A DNA stretch of 64,000 nucleotides, from assembly GCA_003388555.1 (NCBI GenBank), contig QQVD01000034.1:124001-188000 (forward strand). The letters run 5' to 3'. Numbering within the stretch: the stretch's first letter is position 1; each line of letters starts with the position of its first letter. The position numbers and the translations under genes were made by a program. A model generated the notes under the pieces. It searched no databases. It was given only the letters and a program-made list of their open reading frames with translations, and was not told the DNA's origin. Shown here one piece after another: positions 1 to 10,481 of the stretch. The stretch comes from Acidobacteriota bacterium. GTDB lineage: Bacteria; Acidobacteriota; Thermoanaerobaculia; Multivoradales; Multivoraceae.

Positions 1-451
1 GCGTCGCGCCGATGTAGAAGGTGGGGTGGGCCTCGAGCGGCGGGTAGAAGGTGTAGAGCACCGTGCTGGTGCCCGAGAGGATCGCCAGCGTCGTCATCAC
101 GGTGCCGAAGACGGCGGTCCAGAACGAGACCCAGCCGAGGGTCTCCCACTCGAGGCCGCCGAAGGCGCGGCGCATCAGTAGGTAGCCGAGGCCCATGATG
201 AAGAAGGTGGTGAAGACCAGCGCCATCAGCACCCCGTGGGCGGTGACCGAGAGGTAGTAGACCGCCGGCGAGGAGAACCACACCGGCAGGTCGGCGCGCG
301 CCAGCGCCTGCATCACCGCCATCAACGCACCGAGGCCGAAGGCGGCGATCGCGACGGCGAAGTTGCAGCTCGCCAGCCGCCTCGAAGCGAGCAGATCGAG
401 GGCGTCGCGGTCCGCCGCGAAGGCGCCGAGCACCGGGCTCGCCACGCTCAC
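1..451 (-). CDS. cbaA: ba3-type cytochrome c oxidase subunit I (N-terminal part)
   Basis: This is the N-terminal ~150 residues of the catalytic haem-copper subunit of a terminal oxidase; the rest lies beyond the left edge. The GTG start at 451 overlaps the subunit II stop (GTGA), so the two are translationally coupled. Visible features are hydrophobic helices and the segment VTAHGVLMALVFTTFF, where the His is the expected haem ligand of helix II in the B-type (ba3) family. The downstream histidines for CuB and haem a3 are outside the window. Gene order IIa-II-I matches the ba3 operon known from Thermus. It would reduce O2 at the cytoplasmic membrane using cytochrome c as donor. Assignment to the ba3 class is inferred from order and the helix II sequence. 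Confidence 0.85.
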   Translation of the reverse strand, partial: MSVASPVLGAFAADRDALDLLASRRLASCNFAVAIAAFGLGALMAVMQALARADLPVWFSSPAVYYLSVTAHGVLMALVFTTFFIMGLGYLLMRRAFGGLEWETLGWVSFWTAVFGTVMTTLAILSGTSTVLYTFYPPLEAHPTFYIGAT

Positions 452-924
452 CGCGCCTCCTCCACGATCAGCTTGCCGGACATCAAATGGTGGGAGAGGC
501 CGCAGTACTCGTTGCACACCACGAGGTGCTCACCCGGTTCCGGGAAGGTCAACGAGAACTCGCTCACGTAGCCGGGCGCCACCATCACGTTGGCGTTGGT
601 GCCCACCACCTGGAAGCCGTGCAGCACGTCGGGAGAGGTCACCCGGAAGGTGACCTTCTCGCCGGCGGGGACGCGGATCACGCTGGGCTCGAAGCGGAAC
701 ATCTCGGCGACCACGACGACCGTCGTCTCACCACCCGGGCCCCGGTGTACGCCGGGCGCCGCGAACTCCCCCTGGATCCGCACCTGGAGCGGGTCGATCG
801 TCTCGACCTCGCCCGGTGGATGCACCGCCTGGGTCGCGGCCGAGAAGGCGACCACGGCCAGGAACAGGGCGATCATCGCGCTCGCCGCCCACATCCAGAT
901 GCGTTCGTAGAGATCGACGTGCAT
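448..924 (-). CDS. cbaB: ba3-type cytochrome c oxidase subunit II (CuA subunit)
   Basis: The 158-residue protein carries the CuA electron-entry site. It has one N-terminal transmembrane helix (about residues 9-32) and a periplasmic cupredoxin domain. The CuA ligands are visible as a His in SPDVLHGFQ and the cluster CNEYCGLSHHLM, the C-x3-C-x3-H-x2-M pattern of CuA centres. The single helix and short length fit ba3-type subunit II rather than the two-helix aa3 type. It lies 27 bp after the subunit IIa gene and overlaps the subunit I gene by 4 bp. Confidence 0.93.
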   Translation of the reverse strand: MHVDLYERIWMWAASAMIALFLAVVAFSAATQAVHPPGEVETIDPLQVRIQGEFAAPGVHRGPGGETTVVVVAEMFRFEPSVIRVPAGEKVTFRVTSPDVLHGFQVVGTNANVMVAPGYVSEFSLTFPEPGEHLVVCNEYCGLSHHLMSGKLIVEEAR

Positions 925-951
925 GACGCGCTTGCCGTCTGACGACGCCCC

Positions 952-1140
952 TCAGTGGGTCGGTGCGCCGCGGGCGATGAACAGGAAGACGTAGATGGCG
1001 AACCACCCCAGCGCGAAGAGCAGGCCGTAGACGAGCACGATGGCCAGCGTGCCGACGGGGTGCTCGGGGAGCTCGTGGGGCGCCGCGCGGTAGGCGGTCT
1101 CGGTGGAGCCGCTGCTGTCGTCGGGATCGGTGGCCGACAT
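952..1140 (-). CDS. Cytochrome c oxidase subunit IIa-like small membrane protein
   Basis: A 62-residue protein with a polar N-terminal half and one transmembrane helix near residues 30-56 (TLAIVLVYGLLFALGWFAIY). The ATG at 1140 was chosen because CAGGAGTT sits about 10 nt upstream. Position and size match subunit IIa of ba3 oxidases, a single-helix accessory subunit that supplies the helix missing from subunit II. It would be the first gene of the oxidase operon on the minus strand. The family is short and variable, so the assignment leans on context. Confidence 0.75.
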   Translation of the reverse strand: MSATDPDDSSGSTETAYRAAPHELPEHPVGTLAIVLVYGLLFALGWFAIYVFLFIARGAPTH

Positions 1141-1575
1141 CGTGGTCGTGGCAACTCCTGGTCGGTGTCGAAGTGATATCTGGCAAGCCTGCGTGAGCTC
1201 GTCGAACAGGGCCATCGTGGAAATCCACGAGGAGACCCGAAGGGCGGATCCACGAAGGCCCCGGCGTTTCAGGTATAGCCTCCGCCGCACTCCACCACGC
1301 CAGCGGAGCTCGACCGCGGGTACAACCTGGTGCGTCGTTGGCCTACACGCCGGCGTGCGCCCGTCCGACGCCACGTCGGAGAGCCTCTTTCGTAGACTGG
1401 GGCCAGCAGCGTCGCGGCGTGCACGGGGGCGAATGCCGCGGCACCGCGACCCGTGTGTCCGCTCGCTCTTGCGTCACCCGGTCGTGGCCATCACCTCTTC
1501 GAGATTTCGAGCCGACGAGCTCAGAGACATCCCGTGCAGCGACAGTCGACGGACCAAGAAGACTCTCGGTCACTC
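1141..1575. other. Divergent intergenic region, oxidase operon / membrane protein
   Basis: This 435-bp stretch separates the oxidase operon (minus) from the double-CxxC membrane protein (plus). Open frames run through it but show no recognisable domain. A GTG at 1453 could extend the plus-strand gene by 41 low-complexity residues; I judged this non-coding. I see no convincing promoter, hairpin or RNA, though both divergent promoters must lie here. Confidence 0.5.
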
Positions 1576-2457
1576 GTGTCCGACGCCGCCGAGCCGTCCG
1601 AAGGCTGGCTCGCCGCTGCCGGTGGGCGTTGGGCCCGGACCGTCGCGCGGATCGTCGGAGACCCCGAGTCGAATCCGCTGGAGGTGCGCTTTCTCAACGG
1701 CGTCAGCCTGATCGCCTTTCTCGCCACGGCCGTCATGGTCACCGTGAATCTCCTGCTGATCGAGCAGCCCTGGCTCGACGTCACTCTCGCGGCGCTCGCT
1801 TCTGCGTGCTCCGGAGTGACCTACTGGCTGTCTCGCCATCACGGCCTCGGACAGCGCCTCGCGACGCCCTTCTACGTCGTCCTCCTGGGGCTGGTTTCCG
1901 CCTCCTGGTTCAGCAACGAGGGGTTGGTGGGCAGCGCCACCTACGTCTTCTTCACCCTGCTCGTCGGTGGTGTCGTCCTGTTGCCCCATCGCGGGCGGCT
2001 GCTGTGGGTGGGACTGTCGCTGGCGATGGCGGGAGCCCTGATCGTGGTGCACCGCCGCTGGCCCGAGCTGCTCTTCCACTACCAGACGCCGGGCCATCGC
2101 TTCCTCGACGTCTCGGTGTACCTGGTCCTGTGCCTGGCGATCGTCTCCGCGATCGTCCTGACGCTGCACCGCGAGCACGAACGCGAGCGCCAGCGCAGCG
2201 CCGACCTCTACGCTCGCGCCAGCGCCGAGAACCGGAAGCTGCAGGAGGCGCTGGCCAAGATCCACGTGCTCGAGGGCCTGCTGCCGATCTGTGCCCACTG
2301 CAAGAGCATCCAGGATTCCCAGGGCCGATGGCGCGAGATGGAGATCTACCTCGCCGATCGTGGCGCGGTGCGCCTCTCGCACGGTATCTGCGGCCAGTGC
2401 AACCGTGAGTTCTACTCGGAGTTCCTCGACGACGAGGACTCGGGAGCTTTGTCGTGA
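1576..2457 (+). CDS. Polytopic membrane protein with C-terminal double-CxxC module
   Basis: A 293-residue protein of unknown function. About five or six hydrophobic helices fill residues ~35-190, followed by a short charged coiled-coil-like stretch (HREHERERQRSADLYARA) and a cytoplasmic tail with Cys239/Cys242 (LLPICAHCKSIQD) and Cys272/Cys275 (SHGICGQC). The tail resembles a small cysteine module found at the ends of many bacterial sensor and response-regulator proteins (PIC..CK.IRD..G.W...E.Y...H..CP.C), whose role is not known to me; four cysteines suggest Zn or another metal. The GTG at 1576 gives a compact N-terminus; GTG 1453 is the alternative. Its stop overlaps the start of a close paralogue (GTGA). 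Confidence 0.6.
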   Translation: MSDAAEPSEGWLAAAGGRWARTVARIVGDPESNPLEVRFLNGVSLIAFLATAVMVTVNLLLIEQPWLDVTLAALASACSGVTYWLSRHHGLGQRLATPFYVVLLGLVSASWFSNEGLVGSATYVFFTLLVGGVVLLPHRGRLLWVGLSLAMAGALIVVHRRWPELLFHYQTPGHRFLDVSVYLVLCLAIVSAIVLTLHREHERERQRSADLYARASAENRKLQEALAKIHVLEGLLPICAHCKSIQDSQGRWREMEIYLADRGAVRLSHGICGQCNREFYSEFLDDEDSGALS

Positions 2458-3323
2458 CCGTGGCATCACCTCGAGGCGACGGCGCGCTCGGAGGCTCCTC
2501 CCCTGAGCGCCGTAGCGCGGGCGGCCTGTTCGAGTGGCTGATCGGATCCGTCGAGGACACAGCGATCGAGGCGCGTCTGCTCAACGCGGTGACCCTGGCC
2601 AGCTGGATCGCGTCGCTCGCCATGCTCGCCGCCAACATCCTGCTCGGCAATCCTCTCCTGCAGTGGGTGCTGGCGGGCGTCGCGGCGGTCGCCTGCGCGG
2701 CGATCTACATCGGGTCGCGCGTCTACGGGCGCAGCGAGCTGCGCTTCCACTTCTGCGTCCTGGCGTTCGTCCTCACGGTGATCGCGTGGTTCTCCAACCA
2801 GGGCTCTGCGGGGGGCGCCACGTGGCTCTTCTTCGTCCTGGTCACCGGCTCCACCGGACTGCTGCGTGGGCTTCAGAGACGGCTCTTCCCGGTCGCCATC
2901 GGGATCGCCGTGGCCGCGCTGCTGGCGCTGGAGCGACTGCGACCCGATCTGCTCATCGCGTACGAGTCGGCACAGCAGCGGTCCGACGACCTGGCGACGA
3001 TGTTCCCACTGTCGCTGGTGGTCACCACGGTGATCGTCTACTTCATCGCCGCCGGTTACCACAACGAGCGTCAGCGGCGTCAGCGCTACTACGACTCACT
3101 GCGGCAGGACAACGCCCGGCTCGAGCAGGCGCTGCGCGAGATCGGCGTGCTCGAGGGCCTGCTGCCGATCTGTTCCCACTGCAAGAGCATCCGCGACAAG
3201 GACGGCAACTGGCAGGGTCCGGAGGTCTACCTGCGCGGCAGCGCCCCGCTCGAGCTCTCGCACCGCATCTGCCCGCGATGTCACGAGCGACACTTCGCCG
3301 GCTCCCCCCCGACGTTCCCCTGA
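2454..3323 (+). CDS. Paralogue: polytopic membrane protein with double-CxxC module
   Basis: A 289-residue tandem paralogue of the preceding gene with the same plan: transmembrane helices at about residues 40-205 (including VIAWFSNQGSAGGATWLFF, matching SASWFSNEGLVGSATYVFF upstream), a charged linker, then C240/C243 (ICSHCKSIRDKDGNW) and C273/C276 (HRICPRCH). Translation starts at a GTG overlapping the previous stop, so the two are probably made together. No enzymatic domain is seen. A sensory or redox/metal-responsive role is a guess from the company such cysteine tails keep in other proteins. Confidence 0.6.
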   Translation: MTVASPRGDGALGGSSPERRSAGGLFEWLIGSVEDTAIEARLLNAVTLASWIASLAMLAANILLGNPLLQWVLAGVAAVACAAIYIGSRVYGRSELRFHFCVLAFVLTVIAWFSNQGSAGGATWLFFVLVTGSTGLLRGLQRRLFPVAIGIAVAALLALERLRPDLLIAYESAQQRSDDLATMFPLSLVVTTVIVYFIAAGYHNERQRRQRYYDSLRQDNARLEQALREIGVLEGLLPICSHCKSIRDKDGNWQGPEVYLRGSAPLELSHRICPRCHERHFAGSPPTFP

Positions 3324-3405
3324 CGGCGCCGGGACGCAGCGACGGGGTGCACGGAGCCCCAGCGCCGCCGCGGCGGGCGGCGTAGCCACCGGGCTCGCTC
3401 CCGGC

Positions 3406-5013
<1,608 letters not shown>

Positions 5014-5460
5014 CCTGTGCCTCCGCTGCCAGCCGCCCGGCTGACGCCGGTCTGTGCTTGGGGACCCCTCGCGGCTTCGCGACTCGGCCGCACCGACCTT
5101 GGACTCGCGAGCCCGTTGCGAGGCGGCGAAGAGCCCGCAGGCCTCCGCGGCTGTGTCACCTGGCGGGCGAGAAGAGGGATCGTGGCGCGCAGTCTAGACC
5201 AAGCCTGGCCACCGCCGTGGAGGAGTGGTCGGACCGGCGTTGCGTCGCCGTCGCCAAGAGAATAGAATCAAGAGATTCTGAAGTCTTGGCGCCAAGCCAA
5301 GAACTGCCGCGTCCCGCGTCGACCGCGATCGACCTTGCAAGGGACGCGTCGCCTGCGACGCTGCGGTCCCGCCGCGAACCGTGCCCGTCGTACGAACGAT
5401 CCACCACCCGCGTTTCGCCCGGGATCCGAACAGCCCCCGGACCCTTCCTGGCGCTCAACC
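5014..5460. other. Divergent intergenic region, AbgT / histidine kinase
   Basis: A 447-bp region between divergently transcribed genes. An AT-richer island at about 5255-5300 contains a perfect 12-bp palindrome (listed separately). Open frames crossing it are GC shadows without domains. The kinase start was placed at GTG 5461, leaving this as leader and promoter DNA. Confidence 0.45.
5285..5296. promoter_or_regulatory. 12-bp perfect palindrome, possible operator
   Basis: CTTGGCGCCAAG reads the same on both strands and is followed by a further partial repeat (CCAAGAAC). It lies in the AT-richer part of the divergent intergenic region, where a dimeric regulator could act. No cognate regulator gene is nearby, and a chance palindrome is possible. 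Confidence 0.25.
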
Positions 5461-7335
5461 GTGTCCACCACAGACCACCGCGTGATCTCCGCTCGCCCGA
5501 CCTCGGGCCACGACGCCGCCGTCGTCTCCGACGGCTCGCTCGACCTGTGGCGCCGAAGGGTGCTCGACGGTCTCACCTGGATCCTGGTGGTGGTCATCGC
5601 CGGTCCCGTGCTGCTCGTCGTGACGTCGTGGATTCGGGTCGGGCGGGTGGCTCCGGCGCTCGCGCTGGTGGCCGTGTGGGCGGCGATCGCGGTGGTGGCA
5701 GTCGGCCGGCGCATGCAGTACCGGTTGCGCGCCTGGTTGCTGCTTGCCCTGCTGATCGCCGCCACCCAGGTGGGGATCGCCACCGCCGGAGTGACCTCGG
5801 GTATCGGCACGCTGCTGGCGATGACCGCGGCCTTTGGCGCTCTCCTGCTCGGCCTGCGAGCGGCGCTGGTCGGTCTGGTCCTGCAGCTGATCGGCTGTGC
5901 CGTGCTGGGACTGCTGATGGTGCAAGGAGCGCTGCCGCTGCCACCGATGGAGCTGGCACTCGGCCACCAGGTTGCCGAGTGGGCGCGCAAGATGGCGGTG
6001 GCCGGAGGTCTGTCGCTGCTGATCGCGGTGGCGTTCTCGCTCCTGCTCGAGAAGCTGACGGTCAGCCTGCGCCGAGCCGAGGACCTGGTCGAGGAGCTGC
6101 AGGACCAGATCGCCGTGCGCGAGCGCGAGGCGTCGGCGCGCGTCGTCGCCGAGGAGCGCCTGTGGCAGGCGCAGAAGCGGGAGCTGCTCGGCCAGATGGC
6201 CGCCAGCCTGGCGCACGAGATCAACAACACCCTGACCGTGGTCCGGGCCAACGCCGAGTTCCTGCGGCGCGACCTGGAGGTGGCGCCGGAGGTCACCTAC
6301 CGGGACCTGGCGGCGCACGCCAGGGAGATCGAGGTGGCGGCCAGCGCCGCCTCGCGTGAGACCCGCCAACTGTTGACCCTCGGACGGCACGAGGCCAGCG
6401 AGGTCGAGATCACCGACCCCTGTGCCGAGCTGCGAGCGGCCGAGGTGGTGATCCGTCGGCTGATGCGCGACGACATCGAGGTCGAGCTGCGGGTGGGCGA
6501 GCGGGTTCCGAGCGTCGAGGTCGACCGACGACAGCTGCGCCAGGCGATCCTCAACCTGGCGATGAACGCGCGCGATGCGATGCCCCGGGGCGGCCGACTC
6601 ACCCTGAGCGTGAGCAGCGAGGAGATCGGCTCCGGCGTCCGGCGTCACGATGGGCGGGCGCTGCCCGGTCGCTGCGTCAGCCTCTGCGTCGAAGACGATG
6701 GCATCGGGATCGCTCCCGAGCTGCGCGATCGGATCTTCGAGCCGTTCTTCACCTCCAAGGACAGCAGCCGTGGATCGGGGCTCGGCCTGAGCTTCGTGCG
6801 CAGCTTCGTCGAGCGCGCCGGCGGCCTCGTCCTGCTCGACTCCGAGCCGGGACGGGGCTCGCGTTTTCGCATCGTCCTGCCGCCCGCGGTCGGCGCAGAG
6901 GTGCGTCGGGATCCGGCAGAGGACAGCTGGGTCCATCATCTCGAGCGCGGTAGCGAACGTGTACTGGTGGTCGACGACCACGACCAGGTCCGCCACATCC
7001 TCGAAGCGGTGCTGCGTCGCGCCGGCTACCAGGTTCGCTCGGTGGCGAGCGGAGAGGAGGCGTTGCCGCTGCTCGATACCGAGCCCGGCTTCGACCTCCT
7101 GCTCACCGACTCGGTGATGCCCGGGATGCGCGGTGAGGAGCTGGCGGAACACTACCTGCGGAACTGCCCGCACGGCCGCGTGGTGGTGTGCTCCGGCCAC
7201 GTCGGAGATCCGGCGGTCCAGGAGCTGCGCGAGCGCCGTGGTTTCGGCTTCCTGCGCAAGCCGTTCACACCGCTCGAAGTCACCAGGTCGGTGCGCCGAG
7301 CACTCGACCGGTTGAGCGCTGGAGCCGCTTCGTGA
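5461..7335 (+). CDS. Membrane hybrid histidine kinase with C-terminal receiver
   Basis: A 624-residue two-component sensor. Residues ~25-200 form about six transmembrane helices of no named family, followed by a coiled-coil linker (LRRAEDLVEELQDQIAVRERE). The dimerisation helix contains the phosphoacceptor His252 in SLAHEINNTLTV, then a HATPase_c domain with N box (NLAMNARDAMPRGG), G1 (EDDGIGIAPE), F box (EPFFTSK) and G2 (GSGLGLSFV). A receiver domain closes the protein: acidic pair in RVLVVDDHDQ, phosphoacceptor Asp550 in LLLTDSVMPGM and Lys in FLRKPFTP. No DNA-binding output is present, so a phosphorelay partner must lie elsewhere. Start GTG 5461 is chosen over an unstructured upstream extension. 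The stop overlaps the next kinase (GTGA). Confidence 0.9.
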   Translation: MSTTDHRVISARPTSGHDAAVVSDGSLDLWRRRVLDGLTWILVVVIAGPVLLVVTSWIRVGRVAPALALVAVWAAIAVVAVGRRMQYRLRAWLLLALLIAATQVGIATAGVTSGIGTLLAMTAAFGALLLGLRAALVGLVLQLIGCAVLGLLMVQGALPLPPMELALGHQVAEWARKMAVAGGLSLLIAVAFSLLLEKLTVSLRRAEDLVEELQDQIAVREREASARVVAEERLWQAQKRELLGQMAASLAHEINNTLTVVRANAEFLRRDLEVAPEVTYRDLAAHAREIEVAASAASRETRQLLTLGRHEASEVEITDPCAELRAAEVVIRRLMRDDIEVELRVGERVPSVEVDRRQLRQAILNLAMNARDAMPRGGRLTLSVSSEEIGSGVRRHDGRALPGRCVSLCVEDDGIGIAPELRDRIFEPFFTSKDSSRGSGLGLSFVRSFVERAGGLVLLDSEPGRGSRFRIVLPPAVGAEVRRDPAEDSWVHHLERGSERVLVVDDHDQVRHILEAVLRRAGYQVRSVASGEEALPLLDTEPGFDLLLTDSVMPGMRGEELAEHYLRNCPHGRVVVCSGHVGDPAVQELRERRGFGFLRKPFTPLEVTRSVRRALDRLSAGAAS

Positions 7336-9314
7336 CGACCTCGACTGCGTCGACTCTGCCGATCGATCTCTGGCGCCGGCGGGCGCTGGATGGGCTGAGC
7401 TGGATGGTCGTGGCGGTGGCCACCCTGCCGGTGCTGATGGTCTCGCGCGACTACGAGCGGGTCGGCAGCTTGCCGATGACGGCGACGCTGCTGATCCTCT
7501 TCGCCGTGACGGTTGCCATCGCGGCGGGTCGAGCGGCGCCATACCGCGTACGCGCCTGGGGCCTGCTCGCCGTGGTCGTCGCCGCCACCCAGCTGGCCAT
7601 CGCCTCGGCCGGCTTCAACTCCGGCGTCGGCGCGCTGTTCGCGCTCAGCGCCGGCCTCGCGGCGCTCCTGCTCGGCTGGCGCTCGGCAGTCGTCGTCCTG
7701 CTCTTCCAGGGTGTCGGATGCCTCGTCGTGGCCTGGCTCTACCGGACTGCTCAGCTGCCGCCGCCGCCGCAGGTGTTCGCGAGCGGCGACGACCCTGGCA
7801 CGTGGCTGCGCAAGTACGCGGTGGTGACCAGCCTCTCGCTGGTGGTGGCGGCGACGATCAGCTACCTGCTCGATCGCCTGCAGAAGAGCGTCGACACCGC
7901 CGAGACCCTGATCGACGAGCTGCGCGACCAGATCGCCGCGCGGCAGGTGGAGGCGGAGGCACGAGCCGCCGCCGAAGGGCAGCTCTGGCAGGCGCAGAAG
8001 CACGAGCTGGTGGGTCAGCTCGCCGCTGGTCTGGCGCACGACATCAACAACACCCTGACGGTGATCCTGGCCAACGTCGAGCTGATGCGGCTCGACCTCG
8101 AGGAGCAAGGTTTCGCAGGCGGCTCGGACCTGCAGCGCTACGCCAGCGAAGTCGAGACCGCCGCGCTCACCGCCTCCACGGAGACCCGGCGTCTGCTCGG
8201 CCTCGGCCGTCGCGAGCCTCTGCAGCTGCGTCTTCTCGATCCGGCGGAGGAGCTCGAGGACGTGGCGCGCCGGCTGGCGCCCCTGCTGCCGGAGAACGTT
8301 CTCCTCGAGCTCGAGGTGGAGCGTGACCTGCCGCCCTTCGAGGCGGACCGCGATCAGCTGCGCCAGGTGCTGCTCAATCTGGCGGTCAACGCTCGCGACG
8401 CGATGCCCGAGGGTGGTCGTCTGTCGCTCGTCTCTCGCCGGATCGCCGCGAAGGAGGGCAGACGGGCGATCGACGGCAGCGAGATGCTCGGCGAGATGAT
8501 CTGCCTCGAGGTGCGCGACACGGGGAGCGGCATCCCCGCCGACCTCCAGGAGCGCATCTTCGAGCCCTTCTTCACCTCGAAGTCCGAGTCCCGCGGTTCC
8601 GGGCTCGGGCTCAGTCTGGTGCGCAGCTTCGTTCAGCGTGCCGGCGCGACGCTCGAGCTCGACAGCACACCCGGTGCCGGCTCCACCTTCCGCATCGTGC
8701 TGCGCCCGGGGCGTCCGGCCACCTCGGCCGCGGCACACGTCGACACCAGCGGCAGTCGACGGGGCGGGAAAGGGCAGGAGGCGACGAGGAAAGGCGCCGT
8801 CGGCGGCGTCGGCTCGTCCGACGGAGCGGCAGCGGAAGAGGACTCGGCGACGATGCCTCCTCGGCGCGACGACGGCGCACTCCCCGTCGGCCCGGCCGCG
8901 ACGGAGCCGGGGCTGGGCGAGAGGATCCTCGTGGTCGACGACGACGAGCGCATCCGGAGCCTGATCGTGCAAGTGCTGCGGCGGGCCGGCTACGAGGTGG
9001 TCGAGGCGGCCAGCGGCGAGGAGGCTCTGGCGATCCTCGATCGCGGTAACCGGGCCTTCGATCTCCTCTGCACCGATGCCGTGATGCCGGGCATGAGCGG
9101 CGAGGAGCTGGCGCGGCAGTATGCGCAGCGATACCCCGGGGGGCGCGTCCTGGTGTGCTCCGGTTACGTGCGCTCGGCGAGCCTGCGCCGACTCCTCGGT
9201 CGTCGGCACTACGGCTTCCTCGCCAAGCCCTTCACGCCCGGCGAGCTCGTCGAAGCGGTCCGTCGCAAGCTCCAGCAGCCGACTCCGGTCAGGGTCGCCG
9301 CGGGCCCCAGCTGA
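7332..9314 (+). CDS. Membrane hybrid histidine kinase, tandem paralogue
   Basis: A 660-residue paralogue of the preceding kinase with the same order: N-terminal helices opening with LPIDLWRRRALDGLSWM, a coiled coil, phosphoacceptor His236 in GLAHDINNTLTV, HATPase_c (NLAVNARDAMPEGG, DTGSGIPADL, EPFFTSK, GSGLGLSLV) and a receiver with Asp582 in LLCTDAVMPGMSGEE and Lys in FLAKPFTP. It differs by a Glu-to-Asp change after the H-box His and by a long polar low-complexity linker of about 70 residues between kinase and receiver. GTG 7332 overlaps the upstream stop, implying a local duplication and coupled expression. Confidence 0.9.
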   Translation: MTTSTASTLPIDLWRRRALDGLSWMVVAVATLPVLMVSRDYERVGSLPMTATLLILFAVTVAIAAGRAAPYRVRAWGLLAVVVAATQLAIASAGFNSGVGALFALSAGLAALLLGWRSAVVVLLFQGVGCLVVAWLYRTAQLPPPPQVFASGDDPGTWLRKYAVVTSLSLVVAATISYLLDRLQKSVDTAETLIDELRDQIAARQVEAEARAAAEGQLWQAQKHELVGQLAAGLAHDINNTLTVILANVELMRLDLEEQGFAGGSDLQRYASEVETAALTASTETRRLLGLGRREPLQLRLLDPAEELEDVARRLAPLLPENVLLELEVERDLPPFEADRDQLRQVLLNLAVNARDAMPEGGRLSLVSRRIAAKEGRRAIDGSEMLGEMICLEVRDTGSGIPADLQERIFEPFFTSKSESRGSGLGLSLVRSFVQRAGATLELDSTPGAGSTFRIVLRPGRPATSAAAHVDTSGSRRGGKGQEATRKGAVGGVGSSDGAAAEEDSATMPPRRDDGALPVGPAATEPGLGERILVVDDDERIRSLIVQVLRRAGYEVVEAASGEEALAILDRGNRAFDLLCTDAVMPGMSGEELARQYAQRYPGGRVLVCSGYVRSASLRRLLGRRHYGFLAKPFTPGELVEAVRRKLQQPTPVRVAAGPS

Positions 9315-9396
9315 GTCGCCGCGAGGAATCGCAGGCCTCGGCGCTGCCGCCGATGTCGAGACCCTCGCCCCGCGGTGCTGCTCAGCTCGGCCGCGC

Positions 9397-10371
9397 TCAG
9401 CCGGCGACGGGGATCTCGGCGGTCGGCGAGACCCCTAGCAGCTGGCGTCGGGCCTCCCGGTACTCGCGGCCCAGCCGCTCGATCAGCTGAGCTGCCGGCA
9501 CCACCTGCTTGACCGCCCCGATCCCCTGGCCGCTGCCCCAGATCTCGGACCACGACTTGGGCTTCGAGGAGCCGGAGCCGAAGCTCATCTTCGAAGGGTC
9601 CGCCTCGGGGAGATCGTCGGGATCGAGTCCGGCACGGGCGATCGAGGGCTTGAGGTAGTTGCCGTGAACGCCGGTGAAGAAGCTCGAGTAGACGATGTCG
9701 GCCGAGGTGCTGTCGACCACCATCTGCTTGTACTCGGCGACAGCGTTCGCTTCCTCGGTGGCGATGAACGCCGAGCCGATGTAGGCGAGGTCGGCGCCCA
9801 TCGCCTGCGCCGCCAGGATCGAACGACCGTTGGCGATCGAACCGGAGAGCAGCAGCGGTCCCTGCCACCACTCGCGGATCTCCTGCACCAGGGCGAACGG
9901 CGATGTCGAGCCGGCGTGTCCTCCCGCTCCGGCCGCCACCGCGATCAGGCCGTCGGCTCCCTTCTCGATCGCCTTGCGGGCGAAGCGGTCGTCGATGACG
10001 TCGTGGAACACCAGTCCGCCGTAGGAGTGCACCGCGTCGTTCACCTCGGGGCGGGCGCCGAGCGATGTGATGAGGATCGGCACGCGGTACTTCACGCACA
10101 GCTCGAGGTCGTGCTCGAGGCGGGCGTTGGAGCGGTGCACGATCTGGTTCACCGCGAACGGTGCGCACTCCGGCCGCTCGCCGATCTCCTCGCTGAGCTC
10201 GGCGAGCCATTCGTCGAGCAGCGATTCCGGTCGGGCGTTGAGGGCCGGAAAGGAGCCGATGATCCCGGCGCGGCACTGGGCCTTGACCAGGGCCGGGTTG
10301 GACAGGATGAACATCGGCGCCCCGACGGCCGGCAGGCGCAGGCGGCTGGCGAGGGATTCCGGCAGCGACAT
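9397..10371 (-). CDS. Nitronate monooxygenase family FMN enzyme
   Basis: A 324-residue TIM-barrel flavoprotein of the nitronate monooxygenase / 2-nitropropane dioxygenase family. Diagnostic segments are the N-terminal LPAVGAPMFILSNPALV, the phosphate-binding GLIAVAAGAGGHAG with the active-site His region, LLLSGSIANGRSILAAQAMGADLAYIGSAF, and the C-terminal WGSGQGIGAV. The reaction would be oxidative denitrification of alkyl nitronates, although many homologues have other substrates. It is a single gene, with a TetR-type palindrome about 110 bp upstream of its start. Confidence 0.88.
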   Translation of the reverse strand: MSLPESLASRLRLPAVGAPMFILSNPALVKAQCRAGIIGSFPALNARPESLLDEWLAELSEEIGERPECAPFAVNQIVHRSNARLEHDLELCVKYRVPILITSLGARPEVNDAVHSYGGLVFHDVIDDRFARKAIEKGADGLIAVAAGAGGHAGSTSPFALVQEIREWWQGPLLLSGSIANGRSILAAQAMGADLAYIGSAFIATEEANAVAEYKQMVVDSTSADIVYSSFFTGVHGNYLKPSIARAGLDPDDLPEADPSKMSFGSGSSKPKSWSEIWGSGQGIGAVKQVVPAAQLIERLGREYREARRQLLGVSPTAEIPVAG

Positions 10372-10481
10372 CGGGACCTCCTTTGCGGTCTTGGCGCCCT
10401 TCTCCGGACCCTTCCGGACGCTCCTCCAGCCTTCTCCGGGCGCTGGGATGTGTCGGGCGCGGCCTGCGAGGCTAGCACACG

